Below, piece by piece: positions 24,109-32,489 of a stretch of 64,000 nt of DNA. Below the pieces are notes generated by a model. That model was not told the origin of the DNA. It was given only the letters and a program-made list of their open reading frames with translations, and did no database searches. The first letter of the stretch is position 1; every line of letters starts with the position of its first letter. A program made the position numbers and the translations under genes. Source of the DNA: JALZKA01 sp033856515 (GTDB lineage: Bacteria; Actinomycetota; Thermoleophilia; Solirubrobacterales; 70-9); NCBI GenBank assembly GCA_033856515.1, contig JAWVEY010000047.1, forward strand, positions 62,001-126,000. Direction: 5' to 3'.

Positions 24109-25017
24109 TTAGTTCGCTTCGACTGCGTCTGCCTCGGCGGCGTCGGCTGCCGCGCCGGCGTCCTGGGGCTCGAGGCCCGGCTCCGAGCGTGCGGCGCGGT
24201 CCTCGTAGGCAGCGCGCACGTTCATGTCGGCGCCCATCAGGACCTGATCGCCCTTGAGAGCGCGGACGAAGCGCTCGCGTCCCGAGCGGGGCAGGAGCTG
24301 CATGACGCGGAAGAGGCCGTTTGACATCTTCGGCACCCATACGTCGAACTTCGGGTACTTGATCGCGTCGACGATCGCGTCCGCGACCTCCTGGGGCTCG
24401 AGCTTCTTGACCGCACGGGTCTCGACCAACCCGGAGCCCAGCTCCGTGTTGACAGCGGCGGGCATGACGCACGAGACCTCGATGTTCGTCTCGTGGAGCT
24501 CAGCGCGCACGGCCTCGGAGATGCCGACAACGGCGTGCTTGGTGCCGCAGTAGGTGGCGCCGCCGGGGAAGCCGCCCTTGCCCGCCTGCGAGGCGATGTT
24601 CACGATGTGGCCGGAGTTCCGGCGCATCATCGACGGCATCACGAGCTTCATGCCGAACATCAGGCCGTGGACGTTGATATCGAACATGCGGCGCGCTGTC
24701 GCGTCGTCCTCGTCGACGAAGCGGCCGAGCGGCATGATGCCGGCGTTGTTGATCAGGACGTCAATCGGGCCGAGGCGCTCCTCGACCTGGCTCAGGTAGC
24801 TCGCGAAGGACTCGCGGCGAGTGACATCCAGCTCGAGAGCGATCGTGCTGCCGCCGATGGCCGAAGCCGTCTTCTCGGCAAGCTCGAGGTCGAGGTCGCC
24901 GATCGCGACCTTCGCGCCCTCGCGCACGAGTGAGCGCGCCGTTACCTCGCCGATCCCGCGTGCACCGCCGGTAATCGCAACAACCTTGCCCGCGAGCGAG
25001 CGGGGTTCCTTCGCCAT
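24109..25017 (-). CDS. Short-chain dehydrogenase/reductase
   Basis: A 302-residue SDR. It has the Rossmann glycine motif TGGARGIGE (residues 16-24), NNAG, catalytic Ser in NIASQAG and the YxxxK pair in TYCGTKHAV. The C-terminal 35 residues are an Ala/Glu/Asp-rich tail unlike the compact SDR core. A strong SD (AGGAGGA) lies 7 bases before the ATG. A 36-residue ORF precedes it by 36 bases. NAD(P)-dependent oxidation of an alcohol is expected; the substrate is unknown. Confidence 0.88.
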   Translation of the reverse strand: MAKEPRSLAGKVVAITGGARGIGEVTARSLVREGAKVAIGDLDLELAEKTASAIGGSTIALELDVTRRESFASYLSQVEERLGPIDVLINNAGIMPLGRFVDEDDATARRMFDINVHGLMFGMKLVMPSMMRRNSGHIVNIASQAGKGGFPGGATYCGTKHAVVGISEAVRAELHETNIEVSCVMPAAVNTELGSGLVETRAVKKLEPQEVADAIVDAIKYPKFDVWVPKMSNGLFRVMQLLPRSGRERFVRALKGDQVLMGADMNVRAAYEDRAARSEPGLEPQDAGAAADAAEADAVEAN

Positions 25018-25053
25018 GTAGAGATCCTCCTGGAAGAAAGTGGAGGTGCGAGT

Positions 25054-25164
25054 CTACGAAGGATCCGAGACCCGCGTCTCACCCAGCACCTGGTACTTGA
25101 CGTACCACGTGATGTGGCGGGCGGCGCCGAGTCCGACGGTGATGGGTGTGAAGATGAGTCTCAC
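25054..25164 (-). CDS. Putative 36-residue small protein upstream of the SDR gene
   Basis: On the minus strand GTG at 25164 opens a 36-residue frame with residues such as RLIFTPITVGLGAARHITWYVKYQVLGE, ending at TAG 25056-25054. The sequence looks amphipathic or membrane-associated and codon use is sensible, whereas the overlapping plus-strand frame is not. TAAGTT lies 9 bases upstream of the GTG. It would be cotranscribed with the SDR gene. I know no homologue. Confidence 0.4.
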   Translation of the reverse strand: MRLIFTPITVGLGAARHITWYVKYQVLGETRVSDPS

Positions 25165-25246
25165 GGTCGCGGGAACTTATTACCCAGAGATGACGGCAAT
25201 TATTCCTGTCCCTTTTATCGGCCGCAAACTGCGTACGTTTAAGTCG

Positions 25247-25642
25247 ATGCCTGGCCAAAACGTGGTAGTCGCGGGAGAAAAAGCCGCCTCGGAAGCGCTC
25301 GAAGCGGCCTTGGGCCAGCACGGCTTGGAAGCCCGAATCCAGCCCGGGGAGGGCCTCGCCGAGGCCCTCGTCGTCATCGAGCGGGAGCTTGAGGACAGCC
25401 GTCCGGATGCCGCGGTCTCGGTAGGCACCAGCGAGGTTGCGCTCGCGCTAGCGATCACCGCAAGCAAGCTGGGCGTGCCCCTCGCCACGGTGCCAGGCAC
25501 CGTGGCTGGCACCGGGGAGGCGGACGCGGGTCGCATCCTCGCGACGCTTGCGGCGCTCGATGCAGGCTCCGACCCCGCGCGGGCGGCTGATCTCATCGCT
25601 TCGTGGGTGGCCGAACAGCCGTCTGCCGGCGACTTAGACTGA
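25247..25642 (+). CDS. Conserved hypothetical protein with epimerase-like nucleotide-sugar fold features
   Basis: A 131-residue protein. TACGTT (25234-25239) ends exactly 7 bases before the ATG at 25247, which I therefore prefer to a longer in-frame ORF from 25040 running through AT-richer DNA. The segment PDAAVSVGTSEVALALAITASKLGVPLA resembles the UDP-GlcNAc 2-epimerase motif in which a Gly-Asp-Thr loop precedes helix AALAAFKLGIPVA, but the protein is far too short for that enzyme. The peptide TVPGTVAGTG is encoded by a palindromic repeat. A nucleotide-sugar dehydrogenase gene follows 4 bases later. Confidence 0.6.
   Translation: MPGQNVVVAGEKAASEALEAALGQHGLEARIQPGEGLAEALVVIERELEDSRPDAAVSVGTSEVALALAITASKLGVPLATVPGTVAGTGEADAGRILATLAALDAGSDPARAADLIASWVAEQPSAGDLD
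25489..25513. repeat. GGTGCC-class palindrome inside a coding frame
   Basis: GGTGCCAGGCACC is followed by GTGGCTGGCACC. It lies within the gene at 25247 and is translated in frame as part of TVPGTVAGTG, with no frameshift. All other copies of this class in the window lie between genes. Confidence 0.8.
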
Positions 25643-25646
25643 TCGC

Positions 25647-26897
25647 ATGAAGGTCGGGGTCATCGGGCTCGGCTACGTCGGCCTGCCGCTTGCCGTCGCC
25701 TTTGCAGAGGCGGCCGCGGACGTCGTGGGCGTCGACGTGGACGCAGACGCGGTCGACTCGCTCGCCCGCGGCGAATCGACGATCGAGGACATCCCGTCCG
25801 ACCGGCTCACGCCACTCGTCGGCGAGCGTCTGGCGGTCACGACCGATCCGGCGCCACTGGCCGAATGCGACGCGATCGTCATCTGCGTCCCCACCCCGCT
25901 CGCCCACCAGCGCGAGCCAGACCTCTCCTATGTCGATGCGGCGGGCCGGACCGTCGCCGGCGTCCTTCGCGCGGGCCAGCTGGTCGTGCTCGAGTCCACG
26001 ACCTACCCGGGCACGACGCGCGAGCGCCTCGCACCGATTCTGGAAGAGTCGGGGCTCGTCGCCGGCCAGGACTTCCACCTGGGCTTCTCGCCCGAGCGGA
26101 TCGACCCCGGTCGGACCGACTACACGGTGCGCACCACGCCGAAGGTCGTCGGCGGGCTCACCGAGGGCTGCCGCGACGCCGCGTCCGACCTGTACGGCCT
26201 CATCTGCGACAACGTCGTGGCCGTCTCGAGCCCCGAGGTAGCGGAGCTTTCGAAGCTTCTCGAGAACATCTTCCGCTCCGTGAACATCGCGCTAGTCAAC
26301 GAGCTGGCGATCCTCGCCGACCGGATGGGGATCGACGTCTGGGAGGTGATCGAGGCCGCCGCGACCAAGCCCTTCGGCTTCATGCGCTTCGATCCCGGAC
26401 CCGGCATGGGCGGCCACTGCCTTCCGATCGACCCGTTCTATCTCGCGTTCAAGGCGCGCGAGTACGACTTCCCCACCGAGTTCATCGAGCTCGCGGGGCG
26501 CGTCAATCAGGCGCAGCCGCACTTCTGTGTCGATCGCACGGTGCGGGCGTTGAACGATGTCGGTAAGCCGGCGAGGGGATCGCGGGTCCTGCTCCTCGGC
26601 GTCTCCTACAAGGCGGGCATCGGAGACATGCGCGAATCGCCCGCGCTCAAGATCGCGGCGATGCTGGAGGGCCTGGGCGCGAAGGTCACCTACCACGACC
26701 CGCACGTTCCCGAGGTCCCGGAGCTTGGCCTCGAGAGCATCGGCCTCGAGGAGGGCCTCGCCGAATGCGACCTGGCTGTAATCGTGACCGCGCACGACGA
26801 AATCGACCCGGAAGCGGTGGTCGCCCAGGCGCAGCGCGTTTTAGACCTGCGAGGCGTCACTCGCGGCATCGACGCGGATCACGTCGTACGGCTCTGA
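25647..26897 (+). CDS. UDP-glucose/GDP-mannose dehydrogenase family (nucleotide-sugar dehydrogenase)
   Basis: A 416-residue NAD-dependent four-electron dehydrogenase. Visible are the Rossmann motif GLGYVGLPLA (residues 7-16), ESTTYPGTT, the central GFSPERIDPG, and the catalytic cysteine in GMGGHCLPIDPFY. The C-terminal domain has GVSYKAGIGDMRESPALK. The family makes UDP-uronic acids for polysaccharides; the pattern fits the WbpA/VipA (UDP-HexNAc dehydrogenase) branch, though the substrate is inferred. TAGACT ends 6 bases before the ATG. Confidence 0.9.
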   Translation: MKVGVIGLGYVGLPLAVAFAEAAADVVGVDVDADAVDSLARGESTIEDIPSDRLTPLVGERLAVTTDPAPLAECDAIVICVPTPLAHQREPDLSYVDAAGRTVAGVLRAGQLVVLESTTYPGTTRERLAPILEESGLVAGQDFHLGFSPERIDPGRTDYTVRTTPKVVGGLTEGCRDAASDLYGLICDNVVAVSSPEVAELSKLLENIFRSVNIALVNELAILADRMGIDVWEVIEAAATKPFGFMRFDPGPGMGGHCLPIDPFYLAFKAREYDFPTEFIELAGRVNQAQPHFCVDRTVRALNDVGKPARGSRVLLLGVSYKAGIGDMRESPALKIAAMLEGLGAKVTYHDPHVPEVPELGLESIGLEEGLAECDLAVIVTAHDEIDPEAVVAQAQRVLDLRGVTRGIDADHVVRL

Positions 26898-26911
26898 GAT
26901 TCTCAGGACCA

Positions 26912-27610
26912 ATGATGAGACTGGGTCGGAGGACGGCGGACCACGCCGACCGGGTCACGCTGGGGCTCGCGGCGATTGCGACGGCGACCGCCGGCACGGT
27001 CGCGGTCGGCGAGCTGGCGAAGCTCGCGCGCAGGCGCGCCCGCGAGGCCGCAGAGGATCCCGCGGTCGCGGAGCCGGAGAACGTCTTCGAGACGGCTGAG
27101 CAGGCGATCGTCTCGACCCAGCTCGCGACGCAGGACGCGGTCGCGGTCGCGATCGAGGGCTATGCAGCAACGCCGCGCGCCGAGACCGTGCTCTTCAACC
27201 TCCTTACGGGCTTCACGGGTGCGCTCGCCGGCGCGCGGCTCTCCACGTACGGGATGCGTGGCGGCTGGTGGCCGTTCCGGGACGTCGAGGTGCGCGGCCA
27301 TCACATCCACCACTTCGTGCCGGGCATCCTGCTCGCCTTCGGCTCGGGATCCGCGGCTCTCCTTACGACCGACGACAGCCTCGAGGAGAAGCTCGCCTTC
27401 CCGTTCGGCGCGGGCATGGGCCTGACGCTTGACGAGGCCGCGCTGCTGCTCGACCTCCGCGACGTCTACTGGACCCGCGAGGGGATCCTGAGCGTTCAGT
27501 TGTCGCTCGGCGCAACGGCGATCCTGGCCGGGACGCTGCTCGCGCTCAGGATGCTCCGCCGCGGCGAGCGCCGAACCGAGGCCATCGGCGTGATCCCCGC
27601 GCCGGTCTAG
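26912..27610 (+). CDS. Conserved integral membrane protein with HHIHH motif
   Basis: A 232-residue protein with a first helix near residues 16-33, a charged linker, and a C-terminal membrane domain. The segment EVRGHHIHHFVPGILLAFGSG has a clustered His motif between helices, suggesting a metal site; the region GMGLTLDEAALLLDLRDVYW is acidic and conserved-looking. Function unknown. The stop codon shares a CTAG with that of the opposing gene. Confidence 0.7.
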   Translation: MMRLGRRTADHADRVTLGLAAIATATAGTVAVGELAKLARRRAREAAEDPAVAEPENVFETAEQAIVSTQLATQDAVAVAIEGYAATPRAETVLFNLLTGFTGALAGARLSTYGMRGGWWPFRDVEVRGHHIHHFVPGILLAFGSGSAALLTTDDSLEEKLAFPFGAGMGLTLDEAALLLDLRDVYWTREGILSVQLSLGATAILAGTLLALRMLRRGERRTEAIGVIPAPV

Positions 27611-28356
27611 AGGACTTCGCCGACCCGATACCGGGCAAACAGCTCGTCCGTCTCGGGCTCCCATGCGAGCCAGAGCACTTCGAGCGGCCGCACCGCGGGA
27701 TCGAGCCCGTCCGTCAGCCCCGGCCCGCGCCCGCCCGCGAGCTTGGGCGCGTGCGCGACGAAGATCTCGTCGACGCAGTCCGCCTTGAGGAGCTCCCCGT
27801 GAAGCACTGCTCCGCCCTCGCAGAGAAGGGCTTCAACGTCGTGCTCCTTCCGTAGGTGCTCCAGCGCCTGGCGAAGATCGACCCGATTCTCATGGCGAAC
27901 GACCTCGACCGGCGTGTTGGTCGCGGGCGGCTCCTCGTCGGATGCCGTGAAGATGACGACCTGGCCGACCCCTTCCTCGAACAGCGGCGCGTCCCAGGGC
28001 AGATCCATGCGCCCGGAGACGATCACCATTAGAGGTTCGGGCGCGAGGCCAAGCTCTTCCCGCTTCTCCCGCTTGAGGGGATCGCCGATCACCCTCCCGT
28101 AGCGCTCGGCACGCATCGTGCCTCCGCCGATCATCACCGCGTCCGCTCGCGTTCTGAGGCACACGAGTAGCTCGGTGTCCCTGGGGCTTCCGATCGGACC
28201 AGAGACCCCGTCGATCGTCGTGTGGCCGTCCAGCGTCAGAGCGAAGTTCATGTAGACGTGCGGGCGCTCGGGATGAGCGATTTCCCACGGGCGCAGCTCG
28301 TCAAGAAGCTGGGCGGTGGTTATTTCCTCAACAGGCTCAGGCAGGAGGCGGCGCAT
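27607..28356 (-). CDS. RibD C-terminal-like (dihydrofolate reductase fold) pyrimidine reductase
   Basis: A 249-residue protein matching the reductase half of RibD: YMNFALTLDGHTTIDG at the nucleotide site, RADAVMIGGGTMRAERYG, and LLCEGGAVLHGELLKADCVDEIF near the end. The family reduces a ribosylamino-pyrimidine in riboflavin synthesis or unrelated substrates; no other rib gene is in the window, so a stand-alone role is possible. TACGGT ends 6 bases before the ATG on this strand (leaderless). It is divergent from the GH31 gene. Confidence 0.85.
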   Translation of the reverse strand: MRRLLPEPVEEITTAQLLDELRPWEIAHPERPHVYMNFALTLDGHTTIDGVSGPIGSPRDTELLVCLRTRADAVMIGGGTMRAERYGRVIGDPLKREKREELGLAPEPLMVIVSGRMDLPWDAPLFEEGVGQVVIFTASDEEPPATNTPVEVVRHENRVDLRQALEHLRKEHDVEALLCEGGAVLHGELLKADCVDEIFVAHAPKLAGGRGPGLTDGLDPAVRPLEVLWLAWEPETDELFARYRVGEVL

Positions 28357-28362
28357 GGATTG

Positions 28363-28380
28363 ACCGTACCCAAATACCCT
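28363..28380. promoter_or_regulatory. Overlapping divergent leaderless promoters
   Basis: The two start codons are separated by only 30 bases. That gap holds TACGGT for the minus-strand reductase (28368-28363) and TACCCT for the plus-strand GH31 gene (28375-28380), each 6 bases from its start. Each -35 region must therefore lie around or inside the opposing gene's start. Confidence 0.55.
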
Positions 28381-28386
28381 TCTTTC

Positions 28387-30879
28387 ATGAGGGTGGGACG
28401 CAGGCTGGCGTTGGGCACGATCACTGCCTGGATCGCGATCACCGCCGTTGCTTCGGCCGACCCAGTCGTGCGCTCGGGGCCGATCGAGGCTCACGTCGCG
28501 GCAGACCATTGGAACCTCGAGCTGAAGGACCTGAGCGGGGCCACAATCCTGGCCGAGCATCCGGCCACCGGGTCCGGCCCTTCCGGCACCCTCGGCTTTC
28601 GCACCGCTCTGGGCTGGAACCACGCGACCGAGGTGGCCGGGTCGTCGGTCGACAACGGCGTCTACACCGCCGAGCTCGAGACCACTAGCCCGCTCCACAC
28701 CATCCACGTTGAGCTCCGCCCCGCGGGGCGCGGGATCATCGCCCTCGACGCGCAGCTCGTCGGTCCGGCGCTTGGCGTTGAAGCGATGGGCATGGGCTTC
28801 ACCGCGCCCGAGGACGAGCGGTACCTGGGCTTCGGCGAGCGCTCCAACCAGGTCGACCAAGCGGGGTCGGAGGTCGAGAACTACGTCGCGGACGGTCCTT
28901 ACCAGGACGAGGAGTACCTGGGCATCCAGGCATTTGTCCCGCCGTGGGGGTTGCGTGACCCGCGACATGACGCCACCTACTTCCCGATCCCGTGGCTCCT
29001 GTCGAGCCAGGGCTACGGCGTCCTTGCCGACAACCCCGAGACCAGCACCTTCCGCCTGGGCTCCGACGTCGCCGGAGCCTGGAGCGTCGAAGTCACACCC
29101 GCGCCCCCGGGCGAGGTGGGGGCTGAGCTGGCGCCGGCGGTTGACCACCTGAGCCTGCGCTTTTTCGCCGGGCCGACACCGGCCGCAGCGCTCCGCCGGT
29201 TTTCTGCCGCCGTCGGGCGCCAGCCGCGGGCGAAGGCTCCGTGGGTGTTCGGGCCGTGGTTCCAGCCCGGCGACGACGAGTCGGCGGAGCTCGCGACGCT
29301 CCGCGGCGCCGATGCGCCCGTCTCGGTGTTTCAGACCTACACGCACTACCTGCCCTGCGGAGAGCAGGAGACCGCGGCCGAGCAGGCTCGCACCCAAGCC
29401 GCCCACGACGGCGGCCTCGCGATCACGACGTATTTCAATCCGATGGTCTGCGCCAACTACGCCGCGCGCTACGACCCCGCCCAGGCGGCAGACGCCCTTA
29501 CCGAGACGATCGCCGGTATTCCGTACACCTACCGCTACGGGGCGAACATGGACGACCTCTTCCTGGTCGGCCAGTACGACTTCTTCGAAGAGGCGGGACG
29601 CGACCTCTACGGCGATGCCCTGGGCGAGGCGGTCGGCGACGGCTACGACGGCTGGATGGAGGACTTCGGCGAGTACACGCCGCTCGACTCGAGGTCAGCC
29701 GAGACCATCGACGGGAGCCGCGCCCACAACGAGTACGCGCGGCGCTACCACTGCGCCGCTTGGCAGGCGGTCAAGGACGAGCCGCGTCCGGTCGTCCGCT
29801 TCCAGCGCTCAGGCTGGACCGGGGCGGCGAAGTGTGCGCAGGTCGTGTGGGGCGGCGACCCGACGACGGCCTGGGGCTTCGACGGCCTCGCGTCGGCGGT
29901 GACGCAGGCTCTCAGCGCGGGCACCTCCGGGATCGGTATCTGGGGATCGGACATCGGCGGCTTCTTTGCGATCGGCTCCAGCGAGCTGTCGCCCGAGCTC
30001 CTGACCCGGTGGGTCCAGTTCGGAGCCGTCTCAGGCGTCATGCGAACGCAGCGGAACGGCGTCGCCCTGCCGCCGCGCTCCCGCCCGCAGGTGACCGACC
30101 CTGACCAGATCGCGAACTGGCGGCGCTACACGAAGATTCGCACCCAGCTCTACCCCTATGTCTCTGCTGCAGAGGCCGAGTACCGCCGCTCGGGCCTGCC
30201 GATCATGCGTCACCTGATCCTGCGCTACCCGGACGATCCGCAGGCGGCCGGCGCCGAGGACGAGTACCTCTTCGGCCCGGACATCCTGGCCGCGCCGGTC
30301 GTCGCCGAGGGCGCGAGCGAGCGAGTCGTCTACCTGCCCGAGGGCCGTTGGGTCGACCTGTGGCGCTCGGCCGCATACGACGAGGAGACCGGCGGGTTGG
30401 AGCTAGGCGAGGCGGAGATCCTGGACGGCGAGGCCGAGGCAACGCTGCCTGCGCCGCTCGAGGAGTTGCCGCTGCTCGTCCGAGCGGGCTCGGTGATCCC
30501 ACTTCTCCCGCCCGACGTCGACACGCTCGCGAAGCCGGGCACCGACCCGGAAACGGTCGGACTCTCCGACCGGCGCAGGCAGATCCACCTGCTCGCTCTT
30601 CCTTACAAGAAGTCGAGCGGCGCGTTCAACCGGCGCGGCACGATCGCCTCGAAGGCGACCGGCCGGCGCTGGCGGCTCGCGCTCAGCGCGCCGAAGCGCA
30701 CCCGCTTCGAGCTCCAGGCAGCGATGTCGTCGATCCCCGGCGGCCTCGAGCCGTGCTCGGTGAAGGTGAAAGGACGCGAGCTCCCCGGGTCGAGCTGGAG
30801 CTACGACCCGGGGACTCAGGTCCTGCGCGCCTCGTTCACCGGGAGGCGCGTGACGCTTCGGGCGTCGGCCTGCGACTAG
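28387..30879 (+). CDS. Secreted glycoside hydrolase family 31 enzyme
   Basis: An 830-residue protein with an N-terminal signal peptide (LALGTITAWIAITAVASA), an N-terminal beta-sandwich, a (beta/alpha)8 barrel and a C-terminal beta domain. The nucleophile is predicted as D426 in DGWMEDFGEYTP and the acid/base as D522 in WGSDIGGF. The wording GWMxDFGEY, RSGWTG and SDIGG followed by RTQRNG resembles the YihQ sulfoquinovosidase branch more than plant-type alpha-glucosidases, but specificity is not settled. TACCCT ends 6 bases before the ATG. The stop overlaps that of the converging RTX gene. Confidence 0.88.
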   Translation: MRVGRRLALGTITAWIAITAVASADPVVRSGPIEAHVAADHWNLELKDLSGATILAEHPATGSGPSGTLGFRTALGWNHATEVAGSSVDNGVYTAELETTSPLHTIHVELRPAGRGIIALDAQLVGPALGVEAMGMGFTAPEDERYLGFGERSNQVDQAGSEVENYVADGPYQDEEYLGIQAFVPPWGLRDPRHDATYFPIPWLLSSQGYGVLADNPETSTFRLGSDVAGAWSVEVTPAPPGEVGAELAPAVDHLSLRFFAGPTPAAALRRFSAAVGRQPRAKAPWVFGPWFQPGDDESAELATLRGADAPVSVFQTYTHYLPCGEQETAAEQARTQAAHDGGLAITTYFNPMVCANYAARYDPAQAADALTETIAGIPYTYRYGANMDDLFLVGQYDFFEEAGRDLYGDALGEAVGDGYDGWMEDFGEYTPLDSRSAETIDGSRAHNEYARRYHCAAWQAVKDEPRPVVRFQRSGWTGAAKCAQVVWGGDPTTAWGFDGLASAVTQALSAGTSGIGIWGSDIGGFFAIGSSELSPELLTRWVQFGAVSGVMRTQRNGVALPPRSRPQVTDPDQIANWRRYTKIRTQLYPYVSAAEAEYRRSGLPIMRHLILRYPDDPQAAGAEDEYLFGPDILAAPVVAEGASERVVYLPEGRWVDLWRSAAYDEETGGLELGEAEILDGEAEATLPAPLEELPLLVRAGSVIPLLPPDVDTLAKPGTDPETVGLSDRRRQIHLLALPYKKSSGAFNRRGTIASKATGRRWRLALSAPKRTRFELQAAMSSIPGGLEPCSVKVKGRELPGSSWSYDPGTQVLRASFTGRRVTLRASACD

Positions 30880-31940
30880 CTCCCGCTGCCGCCGCTCCCG
30901 TACTCGCATGAGTTGAACGTCGAGTCCGGCTCCTCGTCGAAGCAGCCGTCGAAGCCGGTTGCTCCGAAGTGGGCATCGGTGCCGCCCTGCCCGGCGAGCT
31001 GATCGTCGCCGTTGCCACCGCCGAGGAGATCGTCCCCCTCGCCGCCAACCAGGCCGAAGAGGTTGATCCCGCGGCGGGACGATCGGCCCTGCTGGGGCGC
31101 GTCGCTACCACCATTGCCGTAGAGCTTGTCGTCGCCGTCCTCGCCGTTCACGAAGTCCCGGCCGCTGCCGCCGCGCAGACGGTCGTCTTCCGTACCGCCG
31201 AGGATCGCGTCATCGCCACTGCGACCGCAGATCAGGTCTTTCCCGCCTTCCCCGTCGATCTGATCGTCGCCGCTGGTGCCGATGATGACGTCGTTTCCGG
31301 GCGTGCCGGTAGTACCGCTCGTCGTCGCCTTCTTGCCGTCACAGCGCGGGCCGGGGCCCTGGGCGCCGCGCCTGGGCGGACTGCTCCCGTACTCGCAAGA
31401 GCTGAACGTCGAGTCCACGTCCTCGTCGAAGCAGCCGTCGAATCCGGTTGCACCCTTGTGGGTGTCGGTGCCGCCTTGGCCGACCAACTGATCGTCGCCG
31501 TTGCCGCCGCCGATGACGTCATCGCCCTCGCCGCCGACGAGGCCGACCGGAGTCAGGCGCCGGTCGCCCTGCGGGCCATCGTCACCGCCGTTGCCGTAGA
31601 TGTGATCGTCGCCGTCCTCGCCATTGATGAAGTCCTCGCCGACACCGCCGCGAACCACGTCATTGCCGCTTCCGGCCACGATCGCGTCGTCGCCGTCCCG
31701 GCCGCAGATGATGTCCTTGCCGCCGCGGCCATCGATCTTGTCAGGAGCGCTGGTGCCGACGATGACGTCGTTGCCGTTCGTGCCGGTCGTTCCGTTGACC
31801 GTCGCCTCCTTGTTCTCGCAGCGCGGATTGCCCGCTCCGCCGGCGCTTGCCTGATTGGCGTTCACGATGAGCAACAAGCCAAGGCCTGCCGCGATGATCG
31901 CCGCCACGAAGCCCGCCACGCGGGATGTCGCAAAAGTCAT
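30876..31940 (-). CDS. Secreted RTX-type calcium-binding repeat protein (paralog 1)
   Basis: A 354-residue protein: signal peptide (VAGFVAAIIAAGLGLLLIVNANQASA), then two halves of about 150 residues, each opening with CxxKxAT(V/T)xGTTGTxGNDVI and containing GGxGxDxx nonapeptide repeats, and each closing with FDGCFDE...SCEYGS. RTX repeats bind calcium in a beta-roll. The cysteine at each end may form one disulfide per half. An SD (GGAGGGA) precedes the ATG. It has exactly the same length as its two paralogs. Confidence 0.88.
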   Translation of the reverse strand: MTFATSRVAGFVAAIIAAGLGLLLIVNANQASAGGAGNPRCENKEATVNGTTGTNGNDVIVGTSAPDKIDGRGGKDIICGRDGDDAIVAGSGNDVVRGGVGEDFINGEDGDDHIYGNGGDDGPQGDRRLTPVGLVGGEGDDVIGGGNGDDQLVGQGGTDTHKGATGFDGCFDEDVDSTFSSCEYGSSPPRRGAQGPGPRCDGKKATTSGTTGTPGNDVIIGTSGDDQIDGEGGKDLICGRSGDDAILGGTEDDRLRGGSGRDFVNGEDGDDKLYGNGGSDAPQQGRSSRRGINLFGLVGGEGDDLLGGGNGDDQLAGQGGTDAHFGATGFDGCFDEEPDSTFNSCEYGSGGSGS

Positions 31941-32010
31941 TCTTCCCTCCGTTTGTTAGATCTGCCGCCCAAAAACGGGCCCGCGGGGAACTACCCCAAC
32001 CCGTGCGACT

Positions 32011-32454
32011 TTACATGCCGCTGATGTCTTTTAGGTGTTCGACGTTCGCTACGTCGGCCGCCTCGGCGCTCGGGTCGCCCGCGAACCATGCGTCGAGAAT
32101 CTCCGCGAGTTCGGCTGCCGACGTGGTGCGGAGGCTGAGCGCCAGCACGTTCGCGTCGTTCCAGCGCCGCGCGCCCTCGGCCGTCGTCGCGTCCCCGCAC
32201 AAGGCCGCGCGGACGCCTGGGACCTTGTTCGCCGCGATCGAGGCGCCCGTGCCCGTCCAGCAGCAGACGATCCCCTGATCGGCCCGGCCCTCGGCGACGT
32301 CTCGCGCCGCGGCCTCGGACGCCCACGCCCAGTCGTCGCGCTCGTCCGCGGACAGCGCGCCGTGGAACACGGGCTCGTGCCCGCGCTCGCGCAGCTCTTC
32401 GGCCACGCGCTCGGCGACGCCCGTCAGCTCGTCAGCCGCTACTGCGATCCGCAT
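32011..32454 (-). CDS. RpiB/LacAB-like sugar-phosphate isomerase
   Basis: A 147-residue protein of the RpiB family. The phosphate and catalytic loop VCCWTGTGASIAANKVPGVRAALC carries the family cysteine and anion-binding glycines. The N-terminus begins MRIAVAADELTGVAERVAEEL. It likely isomerises a ribose- or allose-phosphate. TATCCT (32466-32461) ends 6 bases before the ATG. It interrupts the run of RTX genes. Confidence 0.85.
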   Translation of the reverse strand: MRIAVAADELTGVAERVAEELRERGHEPVFHGALSADERDDWAWASEAAARDVAEGRADQGIVCCWTGTGASIAANKVPGVRAALCGDATTAEGARRWNDANVLALSLRTTSAAELAEILDAWFAGDPSAEAADVANVEHLKDISGM

Positions 32455-32489
32455 CGGTCGAGGATAGGAATCCCCGGCTCGTACCGCTT

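Noticed and set aside
25040..25246. N-terminal extension of the gene at 25247 to the start at 25040
   Set aside because: The 69 extra residues run through an AT-richer region with non-coding composition, and TACGTT sits exactly 7 bases before the ATG at 25247.
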